46,262 bases of DNA from a bacterium (GCA_024224995.1 JAAENB010000582.1:1-46262), one strand, 5' to 3'; shown: positions 16,655 to 25,200, counted from the stretch's first letter. The notes: generated by a model from the sequence alone, not told the origin. Numbers and translations: made by a program.

Positions 16655-18166
16655 ATGGAAACAATTTTGATAGTTGACGACATGCCGGCCAATACCTTTG
16701 CCTTAGAAAGAATATTGAAGCAAAAAGACTGGAACACCCTTATTGCTGAAACCGGGGCCGATGCCCTGAAAATTATCCGGGAAGAATTACCCAACGCAGT
16801 GCTGCTCGATATTATGCTGCCGGACATAGACGGTCTTACAGTCCTTGAAGAGATTACCAGCAACAGTATAACAAAACACATTCCCGTTATTATGGTCACG
16901 GCACAAACCGATGATGAGGTACTAAAAGATGCCTTTGAGAAAGGCGCTGTTGATTTTATAAAAAAACCGATCAATAATCTTGAGCTTCTGGCCAGGGTGC
17001 AGACCGCGCTGCGTTTGAAAAACCAGGATGAGCTTAAAAAAAGCGAAACAGCATTCCGAAAAAGCCAGGCCAGGTTCTCCGCTATCCTGGATATTGCCCC
17101 TGATGCCATTATTTCAATCAATGAGAACCAGGAGATTATTCTTTTTAATAAAGAAGCCGAAAATATATTCGGCTATACATACGATGAGGTTAAAGGAATG
17201 CCCCTGGACACTCTTTTGCCGGAAGAATTCAGGCAAATCCACCAGGAGCATGTTAACGAGTATATGAACTCCTCCTCCGGTCCCCGGTATATGGGAAATC
17301 GGAAAAATATAAATGGAAGAAGGAAAAACGGGAATCAATTCCCCGGAGAGGCTTCCATATCGAAAATAAACATAGAAGGGGAGATACTGTTAACAACCAT
17401 TTTCCGGGATATTACGGAACGCAAGCAGGCAGAAGAAGAACTGCACACAGCAAAAGAGAAGGCAGAGGCTGCCAACCAGGCTAAAAGCCACTTCCTGGCC
17501 AATATGAGCCACGAAATCAGAACCCCCATGAACGCGATCATGGGATTCGCGGCCATCCTCCTTGGAAAAGAAGATGATCCGGAAAAAGCAAAAAAACTGG
17601 AAATAATGATGCAATCAGGGGAATCACTGCTTAAAACCATTGATAATATTCTTTATTATTCAAATATTGAAAGTGATGAAATAAGAATACACAACTCCTC
17701 TTTCTCTTTTTACGACCTCTGTTCCCGCCTTAAAACCCTGTTCATAAAGGAAGCACGGGCAAAAGACACGATATTCACCATTACCGTAGACCCGTCTATT
17801 CCCCCGAACGTTTCCGGGGATGAAAAATGGATCGAACTTGTTCTGAACAGTGTCATTGGCAACGCTCTTAAATTCACGAAGGAAGGAACCATAAATATTG
17901 ATTGCAATTACATAAATAATGGTGTTAAAATAGAAATTTCAGATACGGGCATTGGCATCCCGGAAGAGAAACTGGAAACGGTCTTTTTCCCGTTTTCACA
18001 AGCAGACGACACTGCCACCCGTAAATACGGTGGTGCCGGACTGGGATTACCAATAGCCAGGGGTTTGATAGAAAAAATGGGGGGGACAATCGGTTTAACA
18101 AGCACTGTTGGAACAGGATCAATGTGTACTATTACCATCCCGCTTCAACCGGACCGGACCCCATAG
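16655..18166 (+). CDS. Receiver-PAS-histidine kinase
   Basis: The 503-residue product has a receiver (1-120; VDD at 7-9, Asp52 in LLDIMLPDIDG, Lys104 in KKP), a PAS domain (138-258) and a HisKA/HATPase core with SHEIRTP (His286), GNALKFT, DTGIGIPEE and GGAGLG. Unlike the first receiver-kinase of the operon, its kinase core closely resembles that of the hybrid kinase at 12122-16636. It is 18 bases after that gene and 25 bases before the HD-GYP gene, so it could be an intermediate in the relay between them. The start ATG has only a weak upstream site (GGGTAG). Confidence 0.92.
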   Translation: METILIVDDMPANTFALERILKQKDWNTLIAETGADALKIIREELPNAVLLDIMLPDIDGLTVLEEITSNSITKHIPVIMVTAQTDDEVLKDAFEKGAVDFIKKPINNLELLARVQTALRLKNQDELKKSETAFRKSQARFSAILDIAPDAIISINENQEIILFNKEAENIFGYTYDEVKGMPLDTLLPEEFRQIHQEHVNEYMNSSSGPRYMGNRKNINGRRKNGNQFPGEASISKINIEGEILLTTIFRDITERKQAEEELHTAKEKAEAANQAKSHFLANMSHEIRTPMNAIMGFAAILLGKEDDPEKAKKLEIMMQSGESLLKTIDNILYYSNIESDEIRIHNSSFSFYDLCSRLKTLFIKEARAKDTIFTITVDPSIPPNVSGDEKWIELVLNSVIGNALKFTKEGTINIDCNYINNGVKIEISDTGIGIPEEKLETVFFPFSQADDTATRKYGGAGLGLPIARGLIEKMGGTIGLTSTVGTGSMCTITIPLQPDRTP

Positions 18167-18191
18167 ATAGAACGTAAATACGAGGTGAAAT

Positions 18192-19259
18192 ATGATTTCA
18201 AATATAAAAGCCATATCCGTAGATGATGAAGAAATAAACCTTTTACTCATAGAGGAAATGGCAAAAGAAATTGGCCTGGCAGTTCAAGCTTTTACGAGCC
18301 CATTAAAAGCGCTGGAATTTATCAGTACAAATGAAATTGATCTTGTCTTCGTTGATTATATGATGCCAGAGATGGACGGAGTTCAATTAATAAAGCAGGT
18401 TCGAATTCATCACCCTGAGATACCAATCGTTATGATAACCGCTGTCGTTGGTGATGAAAATTTAAAGCTCGATGCCATACGGGCCGGTGCTACGGAATTT
18501 TTAACCAAACCCCTCAAAGGGGCCGAATTCACCGCCCGGGTGAAAAACCTGGTAAACCTGCGAACATACCAGGTTCTCCTTATGGACAAAGCCAAACTGC
18601 TTAAAGTTGAAGTTGAAAAAGCTACTACTGAAATAATAAAACGGGAACATGAATCACTCCTGGTCCTGGGTAATGCTGCTGAATATAAAGATCCCGAAAC
18701 CGGCGCTCATGTATCCCGGGTTGCTCATTATTCAAAAATGATAGCCGAGGAACTGGGTGAGTCGGAAGAGGTCCGGGATCTTATTTTTAACGCTTCTCCC
18801 CTCCACGATGTGGGAAAAATCGGTATCCCCGACTCCATTCTCTTAAAACCGGGCAAGTTGACCTCGGAAGAATGGGATGTTATGACCACTCATGCCAGGA
18901 TCGGGTCCGATATTCTTCAAAACGCCACAAGTCCTTATCTCCAGGCAGGAGCCATTATTGCTCTTTCCCATCATGAAAAATTTAACGGAAAAGGGTATCC
19001 CCAGAAACTGAAAGGATCGGATATTCATCTCTATGGCAGAATCACCGCGGTGGCGGATGTTTTTGACGCGTTAACAAGCAAAAGACCATATAAAGATCCC
19101 TGGCCTTTTGAAAAAGCTGTTGGGCTCATAGAAGAAGAGAAAGGAGAGCATTTCGATCCGGAAATTGCCGATATATTTCTCAATAATATCGACCGGGTAA
19201 AGACCATTTATAATGTGATAAAAGATCCTACGGAAATAGATATCGATCCCAAAACTTAA
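18192..19259 (+). CDS. Response regulator with HD-GYP cyclic-di-GMP phosphodiesterase domain
   Basis: The 355-residue protein has a receiver (1-125; Asp11-Asp12, phospho-acceptor Asp55 in FVDYMMP, Lys106) joined by a helix to an HD-GYP domain. All hallmark residues are present: ETGAH (His173), HDVGK (His205-Asp206), HH at 260-261 and GKGYP (268-270). It would hydrolyse cyclic-di-GMP when the receiver is modified, and is the likely output of the six-gene sensory operon. GAGGTG lies six bases before the ATG. Its stop overlaps the stop of the convergent DUF2400 gene in the sequence TTAA at 19256-19259. Confidence 0.93.
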   Translation: MISNIKAISVDDEEINLLLIEEMAKEIGLAVQAFTSPLKALEFISTNEIDLVFVDYMMPEMDGVQLIKQVRIHHPEIPIVMITAVVGDENLKLDAIRAGATEFLTKPLKGAEFTARVKNLVNLRTYQVLLMDKAKLLKVEVEKATTEIIKREHESLLVLGNAAEYKDPETGAHVSRVAHYSKMIAEELGESEEVRDLIFNASPLHDVGKIGIPDSILLKPGKLTSEEWDVMTTHARIGSDILQNATSPYLQAGAIIALSHHEKFNGKGYPQKLKGSDIHLYGRITAVADVFDALTSKRPYKDPWPFEKAVGLIEEEKGEHFDPEIADIFLNNIDRVKTIYNVIKDPTEIDIDPKT

Positions 19260-20047
19260 AGGCAGGCGTTTTCAAGATCCTCCCAGGTGAGTTCTTCCCG
19301 GATGCCAAACCTGGTAAGGGCAAAGTCGAACTTAACCGGGTCCAGGGGGATCATCTTTTTAAACCCGGCGGTGATTTCCACAGCGGTTTTAAGATTGGCG
19401 CTTTTTCGCGCGGTAAAACAATAGGCCAGTCCAAAACGGTACATATGCGTATCCAGGGGAACAATAAGCTTTGACGCGGGCATATCACCCCACCCCGACG
19501 GGTCTACCTCATCATTCCGTACCATCCATCGAAGATAGAGGTTCAGCCTTTTGCAGGCGCTTCCCCTACGGGGGTCGGCAAGGAGACTGTTGGTTTTTAA
19601 ACCCGATGCTTTTAGTAAACTATCAACAAAATATTGCAGAGCCGGGATATAGTTTTCATGGCTCTTTTCATACCCTTTTTTAAAGCAATTTTCCAGTGAC
19701 CCATCCTGTTCCAATATTTTTTTGATGCCTTCAAGAAAAGCAGATAACTCCCGGTCCGTGGTAAACCGGTGTTTAAATCCTTTAAAAAGAGAAGACAGGC
19801 TGCGGGAACTATTATCGGCAATAAATTTTTTTGGCTCTTTTCCCAGTATATCAAGAACGGAACGGACCGATTTCAGGATTTGTGCTACCCTGCCATAGGC
19901 AAGTGATGAGGCAATAAGACCAACGATTTCCCTGTCCATAGGATCTTCATAGTCATACAAAAACTGGAGCGGATCGGGTTCCACATAGATGCGTTTGTTG
20001 TATTGGGAGTAGATTTTCTCTAAGGTGTTTAGTGTTACTGTGGGCAT
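19256..20047 (-). CDS. TIGR02757/DUF2400 family protein
   Basis: The 263-residue protein carries the typical family opening PDPLQFLYDYEDPMDREIVGL followed by LAYGR, and later RWMVRNDEVDPSGWG and PLDTHMYRFG. The family is widespread in anaerobes and Bacteroidetes, and the helix-hairpin-like tail recalls DNA glycosylase folds, but the function is not established. It is a single gene transcribed against the sensory operon; the two stop codons share TTAA. The start ATG at 20047 fits the usual family N-terminus. Confidence 0.85.
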   Translation of the reverse strand: MPTVTLNTLEKIYSQYNKRIYVEPDPLQFLYDYEDPMDREIVGLIASSLAYGRVAQILKSVRSVLDILGKEPKKFIADNSSRSLSSLFKGFKHRFTTDRELSAFLEGIKKILEQDGSLENCFKKGYEKSHENYIPALQYFVDSLLKASGLKTNSLLADPRRGSACKRLNLYLRWMVRNDEVDPSGWGDMPASKLIVPLDTHMYRFGLAYCFTARKSANLKTAVEITAGFKKMIPLDPVKFDFALTRFGIREELTWEDLENACL

Positions 20048-20090
20048 AAGTCAGGTTCAAGGGAAAAGGTTCAAGGAAAAAGTATAAAAA

Positions 20091-20109
20091 CGCGGTTGTT
20101 TAAACCGCG
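20091..20109 (-). terminator. Intrinsic terminator of the porin-like gene
   Basis: CGCGGTT (20091-20097), five-base loop, and AACCGCG (20103-20109) form a stem followed on the minus strand by TTTTT. It lies about 18 bases after the stop of the gene ending at 20128. The outer sequence TTGAAAGCGCGGTT also occurs in the hairpin at 24618-24643. Directly beyond it, at 20051-20082, is a tandem AGGTTCAAGG repeat. Confidence 0.7.
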
Positions 20110-20127
20110 CTTTCAAATATACAGCCC

Positions 20128-20949
20128 TTATATGGAATAAGAAACGCCAAATGTTGAGTAGAACCTGCTCATGTCTTTTACAGGAGGTGTACCGACGTTA
20201 TAAAAATCCTTCGCCGGTACCAGGAGATAATTAAAACTACTGGTAATTTCAGTGTTACCGGCTTTAACCGACAGTCCTGCGGAAAGGGTAATATCACTAA
20301 CGCCGCTCGCGCTTGTAGCTGCGCTTGCATTATTATAATATCCTGCTGATAGTCCTAAGGAAAGGGCAGCCGCGTCTTTGATCAAATCTATATCATGACC
20401 AATGCCAAGCTGGATATAAAAATCTTTCTTGGCTTTTGACTCTATATAATAATCATGGTTATAGGTTAGTTTTGGCGTTAATGGAAGAAAATCAAGGGCA
20501 ACAAAAACTGTCCCGACAAGCACGTTGTTGGTTTTCTCATTATAAAACCAGAAGAACCAGGCGCCTCCTCCCACGGTGATCATATCAGCAATAGTTATGG
20601 AATAATCGAGGCCAAGGTCATTTGCGTGACGAGTGTTGATCTTTGTTGTCCCATCAAGTGCAGGCTCATTGTCGAAAATAACATCCTCTGAGTATTCACC
20701 CAGGTACGATATGGTAAATCCCGCTATTGAATAGGAAGCTGAAGGAAAAAACGCTCCGTCTCCTGCATACCAATAAACACCTCTCCAGAGATAGTTGCTT
20801 TGATATGTAAGCCCAACAGTAATACCAATGCCGTCTGAAGAAGCTTCAACAGCGGCTGGCTCTTCGGCTGGTACAGCTTCCTGAGCAAAAACGGCCTGAA
20901 CCGAAAAGACCATTATGCTTAAACAAAGACCTAATATTATTTTTTTCAT
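20128..20949 (-). CDS. Outer-membrane porin-like protein (TorF/TIGR02001-like)
   Basis: The 273-residue product has a signal peptide (MKKIILGLCLSIMVFSVQAV, cleavage near FAQ) and a short Ala/Glu/Pro linker. A barrel-like remainder rich in alternating aromatic and Gly/Ser residues ends in GVSYSI. The opening SNYLWRGVYW and later SYLGEYS resemble TorF-type putative porins, which have a similar xYxxRGV start. AAGGAG lies eight bases before the ATG at 20949; further in-frame starts up to 21021 lack a site. A promoter is at 20993-21021 and a terminator at 20091-20109, so it is a single-gene unit. The transported substrate is unknown. Confidence 0.75.
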   Translation of the reverse strand: MKKIILGLCLSIMVFSVQAVFAQEAVPAEEPAAVEASSDGIGITVGLTYQSNYLWRGVYWYAGDGAFFPSASYSIAGFTISYLGEYSEDVIFDNEPALDGTTKINTRHANDLGLDYSITIADMITVGGGAWFFWFYNEKTNNVLVGTVFVALDFLPLTPKLTYNHDYYIESKAKKDFYIQLGIGHDIDLIKDAAALSLGLSAGYYNNASAATSASGVSDITLSAGLSVKAGNTEITSSFNYLLVPAKDFYNVGTPPVKDMSRFYSTFGVSYSI

Positions 20950-20992
20950 GTATAAACTCCTTATTTTTATAATATTACAATTCTCCATATAT

Positions 20993-21021
20993 ATTAAACA
21001 CCAAAAAAAAAGAATTGTCAA
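20993..21021 (-). promoter_or_regulatory. Sigma-70-like promoter of the porin-like gene
   Basis: On the minus strand TTGACA (21021-21016) and TTTAAT (20998-20993) are separated by 17 bases, an excellent match. Transcription would begin near 20986 and leave a leader of about 37 bases before the ATG at 20949. Confidence 0.7.
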
Positions 21022-21063
21022 TAATAATTAACTCTGAATATAGTCAATTCACTGTATTTTTAC

Positions 21064-21092
21064 TTGACTAACAGTATTAATTTTCGTCTATT
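21064..21092 (+). promoter_or_regulatory. Promoter of the lipoprotein-phosphatase gene pair
   Basis: TTGACT (21064-21069), a 17-base spacer and TCTATT (21087-21092) precede the gene at 21118. It is divergent from the porin promoter, with about 42 bases between the two -35 boxes. Confidence 0.5.
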
Positions 21093-21117
21093 TCATGACA
21101 AAGAATGAGGAGAAAAT

Positions 21118-21681
21118 ATGTATATCAAACTATCAAATATGATGCAAATTCCCGTTCGTTTACTCATTGCCGTATTAATTATAGCAGGAATTTCAGCTTC
21201 TACTAACGGATGCAAGTGTTCTAAGGAAAAAGGCCGCTATTACAACGAAAAAGAAGGCTTTTCAATTATGCTGCCGGAAAAATGGGAACAAAGAAGGAAC
21301 ATCATACCCGGCGCTCCAATAACCGCATTTGCTCCAACCGACAGAGAGACTCTATTATTCCGCACCAGCCTTGTTGCCGCAGTCGATCTTGCTGATCCCG
21401 CAGCATCACTTGACGCCCAAATAGAAGAACTGGGAAAAGCCTTAAAAAAACAGCTTCCGGACTTCAAAATTCTCGAAAAGGGAAATACGCTTATAGATAA
21501 GAATAAAGCAGCTTTTTTTACTTATGAATATGAACATACGGGAATGAATCCCAGAGTTATCTCTTATGTTCTGCTAAAAGGTAAAAAACGATATGTGCTT
21601 ACGGGTGCAGCTCTAGCGGAAGAATTCCCGGCATATGAAGAAATCTTTAAAAAAAGCATAATGAGTTTCAGATATGAATAA
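21118..21681 (+). CDS. PsbP-like putative lipoprotein
   Basis: The 187-residue product starts with a hydrophobic signal (residues 11-27) ending in TNGC, where Cys32 may be lipidated, although the lipobox is weak. The mature part opens YYNEKEGFSIMLPEKWE, the pattern of the PsbP/DUF1795 fold seen in many small bacterial lipoproteins, and ends with the usual SFRYE-like strand. Function in this group is not settled. GAGGAG is five bases before the ATG. Its last eight bases overlap the start of the inositol monophosphatase family gene, so both are one unit under the promoter at 21064-21092. Confidence 0.7.
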   Translation: MYIKLSNMMQIPVRLLIAVLIIAGISASTNGCKCSKEKGRYYNEKEGFSIMLPEKWEQRRNIIPGAPITAFAPTDRETLLFRTSLVAAVDLADPAASLDAQIEELGKALKKQLPDFKILEKGNTLIDKNKAAFFTYEYEHTGMNPRVISYVLLKGKKRYVLTGAALAEEFPAYEEIFKKSIMSFRYE

Positions 21682-22486
21682 TCTTTATAATGATAGTGAC
21701 TTTGAATTTTATAAATCGCTTATTCTGGAAGTCGGCAGGATTGCCCTGGATCTTCAGAAAAGTGAACTGGAAATCGAACGAAAAAGCGACTCTTCCATCG
21801 TTACCCAGGTAGATACAAAAATACAGGAGCTTTTGATTAAAGAAATATCGGGCAAATATCCCGGAATTAATTTCATTCATGAAGAAAATTTCGACAGAAC
21901 ACAGGCTTCTGATATATCTGATGATACAATTTCGGTGATAATTGATCCCATTGACGGCACTGCCATGTACACCATGCGGCTACCCATCTGGTGTGTATCC
22001 ATTGGGATATTTAAAGGATATACCCCTCTTTACGGCTTTGTCTACTCCCCGGGCTCGGATATGCTCTTTTATAACGACAACGATCATTCTTATCTGAATA
22101 ATAACATTGTTACGGTAGATGAAAATATCAAGATCGACAAAGAGACCAATATCTTTTACGCGTCGGAAATTAAAATGATTTACCGGATCAATTTTCCGGG
22201 TAAGGTACGGAACCTGGGCTCCACCGCTCTTCATGCCTGTCTAACTGTTGACAATAAAAGAAACAGGCTCCTGGCCTTCCTGGGAGGGGCTTTTTTGTGG
22301 GATTGGGCTGCCGCAATACCAATCATATTAAAGGCAAAAGGCCATGTTCGATATATAAACGGTAAAGAGGTCGATTATAAAAAAATAATCGAAAACCACT
22401 ATCTCCTCACCGACTATCTCCTGGTTCATACCACCGACGACTTCGAATCAATCCAAAATATCTTCCAGAGGATAGAAGAGAGGTAA
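21674..22486 (+). CDS. Inositol monophosphatase family phosphatase
   Basis: The 270-residue enzyme belongs to the magnesium-dependent, lithium-sensitive phosphatase family (inositol monophosphatase, CysQ, fructose-1,6-bisphosphatase). The metal site is complete: EE at 70-71, DPIDGT (Asp91, Asp94) and WDWAA (Asp210). The substrate could be inositol phosphate, PAP or another sugar phosphate; the sequence does not decide. The ATG overlaps the upstream lipoprotein gene by eight bases. The gene ends in a purine-rich repeat region. Confidence 0.9.
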   Translation: MNNLYNDSDFEFYKSLILEVGRIALDLQKSELEIERKSDSSIVTQVDTKIQELLIKEISGKYPGINFIHEENFDRTQASDISDDTISVIIDPIDGTAMYTMRLPIWCVSIGIFKGYTPLYGFVYSPGSDMLFYNDNDHSYLNNNIVTVDENIKIDKETNIFYASEIKMIYRINFPGKVRNLGSTALHACLTVDNKRNRLLAFLGGAFLWDWAAAIPIILKAKGHVRYINGKEVDYKKIIENHYLLTDYLLVHTTDDFESIQNIFQRIEER

Positions 22487-22573
22487 AAGGAAAAACAGGG
22501 GCAAGGTACAGGGTAAAAGGGACAAGTGGGGAGAGTCTTTTCTTGCCTTGAGCCTTTCACCTTGAGCCTTTCA
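22484..22573. repeat. Purine/pyrimidine AAGG-family repeat pair between convergent genes
   Basis: The left half (22484-22530) is a run of AAGG/GGTAAAAGG motifs. The right half has two tandem 14-mers CCTTGAGCCTTTCA at 22546-22559 and 22560-22573. The halves have opposite polarity and could fold together, and may end transcription from both sides. The TGA stop of the HAD phosphatase gene (22571-22573) lies within the second 14-mer. Confidence 0.6.
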
Positions 22574-23158
22574 CCTGCCTCTCACATCCGTTGGGATCAT
22601 TCCGGCAGTGCGGGCTGCTTCAAGTCCGGGATCTCCGTCTTCAAAGACCTGGCAGTACCGGGGTTCAATATTCATGAGTTCCGCGCATTTTAAAAAAGTA
22701 TCGGGCGCGGGTTTGTGGTTTTCCACATCTTCGGCAGCAACCATTATGGAAAAGAATTTATCGAGCCCTATTATTCTTATTATTCTCTCCGCGATTATTC
22801 GCCTGCCCCCGGTTCCCAGGCTTATTGGCATATTCCCATGAGACCGGTAAACCAGGTCAACAACGGGCTCTATTGGTTTTACCAGGTCCAGCTTTTCCAA
22901 AAAGGCCTTCTCCTTGAGCAGCATTATCTCCTCAAGGGCCATAGTGCATCCAAACCGTTCATTTAAAAGAGGGATTATTTTTATAGTTGGATACCCGGCT
23001 AAATTGTAAAAAAGTTCCTCGGTAAAATCAAAATTATAGCCTTTTACCGCCTCCTGCCAGGCCAAAAAATGGATTGGCATTGTATCTGCTAATGTTCCGT
23101 CAATATCAAAAATCAGGGCCTTTGCCCTTGAATCGATCTCAATTTGTACTAAACTCAT
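22571..23158 (-). CDS. YqaB-like HAD phosphatase (beta-phosphoglucomutase subfamily)
   Basis: The 195-residue protein has the HAD motifs FDIDGTLADT (nucleophile Asp and acid Asp), SLGTGG (motif II Ser/Thr), Lys in NHKPAPDTF and FEDGDPGLEAARTAGM. Length and the ending PTDVRGR match YqaB-type fructose-1-phosphate/6-phosphogluconate phosphatases rather than longer mutases. AGGA lies upstream of the ATG at 23158. It converges on the inositol monophosphatase family gene. The stop codon and final residues come from a repeat unit, although the protein seems full length. Confidence 0.88.
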   Translation of the reverse strand: MSLVQIEIDSRAKALIFDIDGTLADTMPIHFLAWQEAVKGYNFDFTEELFYNLAGYPTIKIIPLLNERFGCTMALEEIMLLKEKAFLEKLDLVKPIEPVVDLVYRSHGNMPISLGTGGRRIIAERIIRIIGLDKFFSIMVAAEDVENHKPAPDTFLKCAELMNIEPRYCQVFEDGDPGLEAARTAGMIPTDVRGR

Positions 23159-23342
23159 ATGATATACTTATCCTTTAAAAAAAATCATACCATTTCTTAT
23201 TTTTTACATAAAAATTACAAGTAAAAAGAACCGTTTACCAATTTTGTCTTGATTTTATTAAAGTCTAAATTACTTTCATCAAATAATATGCGGCTTTCCG
23301 AATGAGCTGCTTTAAGAAATATCTTTATCATAGGTAATGAAA

Positions 23343-23687
23343 ATGGGATTAAACATCAAAAAAGTAAACAATATTATTATTCTTTATCTAAGAGGCAGAC
23401 TGGATGTGCATGTATCTCCTGAATTGGAAAATGAGATTAATTCCATACTAACAAATGAACCAAACTGCCATCTTCTTTTCGATCTAACGGAAGTGGATTA
23501 TATGAGCAGCTCCGGTCTAAGGATCTTTGTATCTACAATGAGGATCTTAAATGAATCAAGAAGAGAGCTTAAACTGTGTAAAATGAACGAAACAGTGAGA
23601 GAGATATTTAAAGTTATCGATACGATTGATATGTTTGATATTTATCCAACAGAGGAAGAAGCGTTAAAAACATTTCCGTCAGAATAG
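23343..23687 (+). CDS. STAS-domain anti-sigma factor antagonist
   Basis: The 114-residue protein is a single STAS domain like SpoIIAA/RsbV: strand IIILYLRGRLD, then FDLTEVDYMSSSGLRIF, where a serine of the SSSG motif (55-57) is the expected phosphorylation site. It would bind an anti-sigma kinase when unphosphorylated and be reset by a PP2C phosphatase. Candidates for both lie at 29696-30844 and 32063-33430. I prefer the ATG at 23343, which has AGG eight bases upstream, over the one at 23337, where the spacing is only two. It is a single gene convergent with the diguanylate cyclase gene. Confidence 0.88.
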   Translation: MGLNIKKVNNIIILYLRGRLDVHVSPELENEINSILTNEPNCHLLFDLTEVDYMSSSGLRIFVSTMRILNESRRELKLCKMNETVREIFKVIDTIDMFDIYPTEEEALKTFPSE

Positions 23688-23722
23688 CGTTGAAATATCC
23701 GGAAACACTCCACAATATCGGT

Positions 23723-24505
23723 TTATTTCACATAAAGCTTCCGGATATTAGAATAATCCGCTTTTTTCTCCTCTGTGTAAATACAATATTGATCTTTACC
23801 CAGGTATTTCGCCTCATACAGAGCATTGTCGGCTTCATTTTGTAATCTTTTATATGATTCTTCAATATCGGAATCAACAACCGCTCTTTCCCTGTTAAAA
23901 CTATACATGAGGCTCGATACACCGGCACTGACTGTTACCGATATTTTATCCCCGCCATATTCCAGGTCCAGGCCCCTGATGCACTCATAAATCTTGTCCA
24001 GGTATGTGATTGTTCCTTCAATATCCGTTGATGGAAGGAGTGCATCCATCTCTTCTCCTCCAAAACGGATAACATAGTCCGTTGGCCTTGAATTGCTTCG
24101 TATGGTATTCGCGATTTCCACCAGGACTTCATCACCCAGGTCATGGCCATACTTATTATTAAAAATGGAAAAATCATCAATATCGAACCGTACCAATGAA
24201 ACATGATACCCTACGGGGCCTATTCCATGGTATATTCTGGAGGCTGTTTTTATTATATCAGTGAGGTAGTCTTTTTTAAATTTTAATAAATTTGTTTTTT
24301 CATCAATATTGACTTTCTGCTCTAAAAGCTTGTACTTATTAATTAACGAAAAATAATCCAGTTCCGATTTACGCAGATTCTCAACAATTTCATCCGTAAC
24401 AGCATCATGCATTAATAAATGCGTTAATATGCTGATATTCCTTATTTGAAACTCATTGAGCTTTCTTGATTCCTTCTCTTTCTGCTCTTCCTGATTATTT
24501 TCCAT
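23723..24505 (-). CDS. GGDEF diguanylate cyclase (GGEEM variant)
   Basis: The 260-residue soluble protein has a charged helical N-terminus (1-65) and a GGDEF domain (68-245) that makes cyclic-di-GMP. The signature reads RFGGEEMDALLP, so the usual final Phe is Met153; the catalytic Glu pair is intact. RPTD at 140-143, five residues before the signature, is a canonical inhibitory I-site. The N-terminus has no known sensor domain or membrane segment. The gene is convergent with the STAS gene. With the HD-GYP protein at 18192-19259 it provides synthesis and breakdown of the same messenger within 6 kb. Confidence 0.9.
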   Translation of the reverse strand: MENNQEEQKEKESRKLNEFQIRNISILTHLLMHDAVTDEIVENLRKSELDYFSLINKYKLLEQKVNIDEKTNLLKFKKDYLTDIIKTASRIYHGIGPVGYHVSLVRFDIDDFSIFNNKYGHDLGDEVLVEIANTIRSNSRPTDYVIRFGGEEMDALLPSTDIEGTITYLDKIYECIRGLDLEYGGDKISVTVSAGVSSLMYSFNRERAVVDSDIEESYKRLQNEADNALYEAKYLGKDQYCIYTEEKKADYSNIRKLYVK

Positions 24506-24617
24506 AAAATAGGCCTTTAAGATAGTACGATATTGATATATAATATAAATATCTCATAACTATTCTATAAAGTCAACAAAATTATAAACAAAGATTTTTT
24601 GGGAAGAGATTTTGTGG

Positions 24618-24643
24618 AAGCGCGGTTTTTCGCAACCGCGCTT
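24618..24643. terminator. Strong hairpin after a lipoprotein gene
   Basis: AAGCGCGGTT (24618-24627) and AACCGCGCTT (24634-24643) form a perfect 10-bp stem with a six-base loop. It starts eight bases after the stop of the minus-strand gene ending at 24652, but there is no T-run on either side. Its minus-strand edge TTGAAAGCGCGGTT is identical to that of the terminator at 20091-20109. Confidence 0.5.
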
Positions 24644-24651
24644 TCAAGAGA

Positions 24652-25131
24652 CTAGAACGAGGAAACACTATAGCCGCCAACAGTGCCGCTGATAGCCGGC
24701 AGACCATTGTCTTTCACAGAAAGACTGAGATCCCAGGTCATGGAACCGGAAATATCGCCCGAAATGGCAAGTGTTCCCGTACAGGCTGCGGTAAAATCAG
24801 AACTGTCACCTTCTACAGTAACTATCAATTCACCATTCACAACAAAACCCTCTGTTGAAAAATTCTTAAAGGTGATAGCTATTATATGCCCTGAATCCGT
24901 CTTACTGCTGGAAATACTTATTCCCTCAAGGCTAAAACCTGAAGAAGATTTTGATGAATTAGCTTCAGCAAAAACAGCATTACTCACTGTTGATGAAAGC
25001 GCGTTATAAACTGTTTTAGCCTCATTCATGCTCAAAGAGTTTTCATCCTCAAAACAGGAAACAAACCCAAATGATGATGCGAAAACCAGGATTAATAAAA
25101 ATAATTTGGATGATAGCTTTTTCATATTCAT
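24652..25131 (-). CDS. Small lipoprotein of unknown function
   Basis: The 159-residue product has a lipoprotein signal (LLILVFASSFGFVSC; the Cys is near residue 25) and an acidic, Ser/Thr-rich mature part with repeated short strands (ITFKNFSTEGFVVNGELIVTV) that suggests a beta-sandwich or half-barrel. I do not recognise a family. AAGGAG precedes two close ATGs (25131 and 25125); I use the first. A promoter is at 25172-25200. A hairpin follows the stop. Confidence 0.72.
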   Translation of the reverse strand: MNMKKLSSKLFLLILVFASSFGFVSCFEDENSLSMNEAKTVYNALSSTVSNAVFAEANSSKSSSGFSLEGISISSSKTDSGHIIAITFKNFSTEGFVVNGELIVTVEGDSSDFTAACTGTLAISGDISGSMTWDLSLSVKDNGLPAISGTVGGYSVSSF

Positions 25132-25171
25132 AGAACTCCTTTTATTTTTGTCTCTTTTTGCGAATCTTACT

Positions 25172-25200
25172 AATATACAAAAAAAACATGCTTCCGGCAA
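25172..25200 (-). promoter_or_regulatory. Promoter of the small lipoprotein gene
   Basis: On the minus strand TTGCCG (25200-25195), a 17-base spacer containing a T-tract, and TATATT (25177-25172). The start would be near 25165, about 35 bases before the ATG. Confidence 0.5.
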
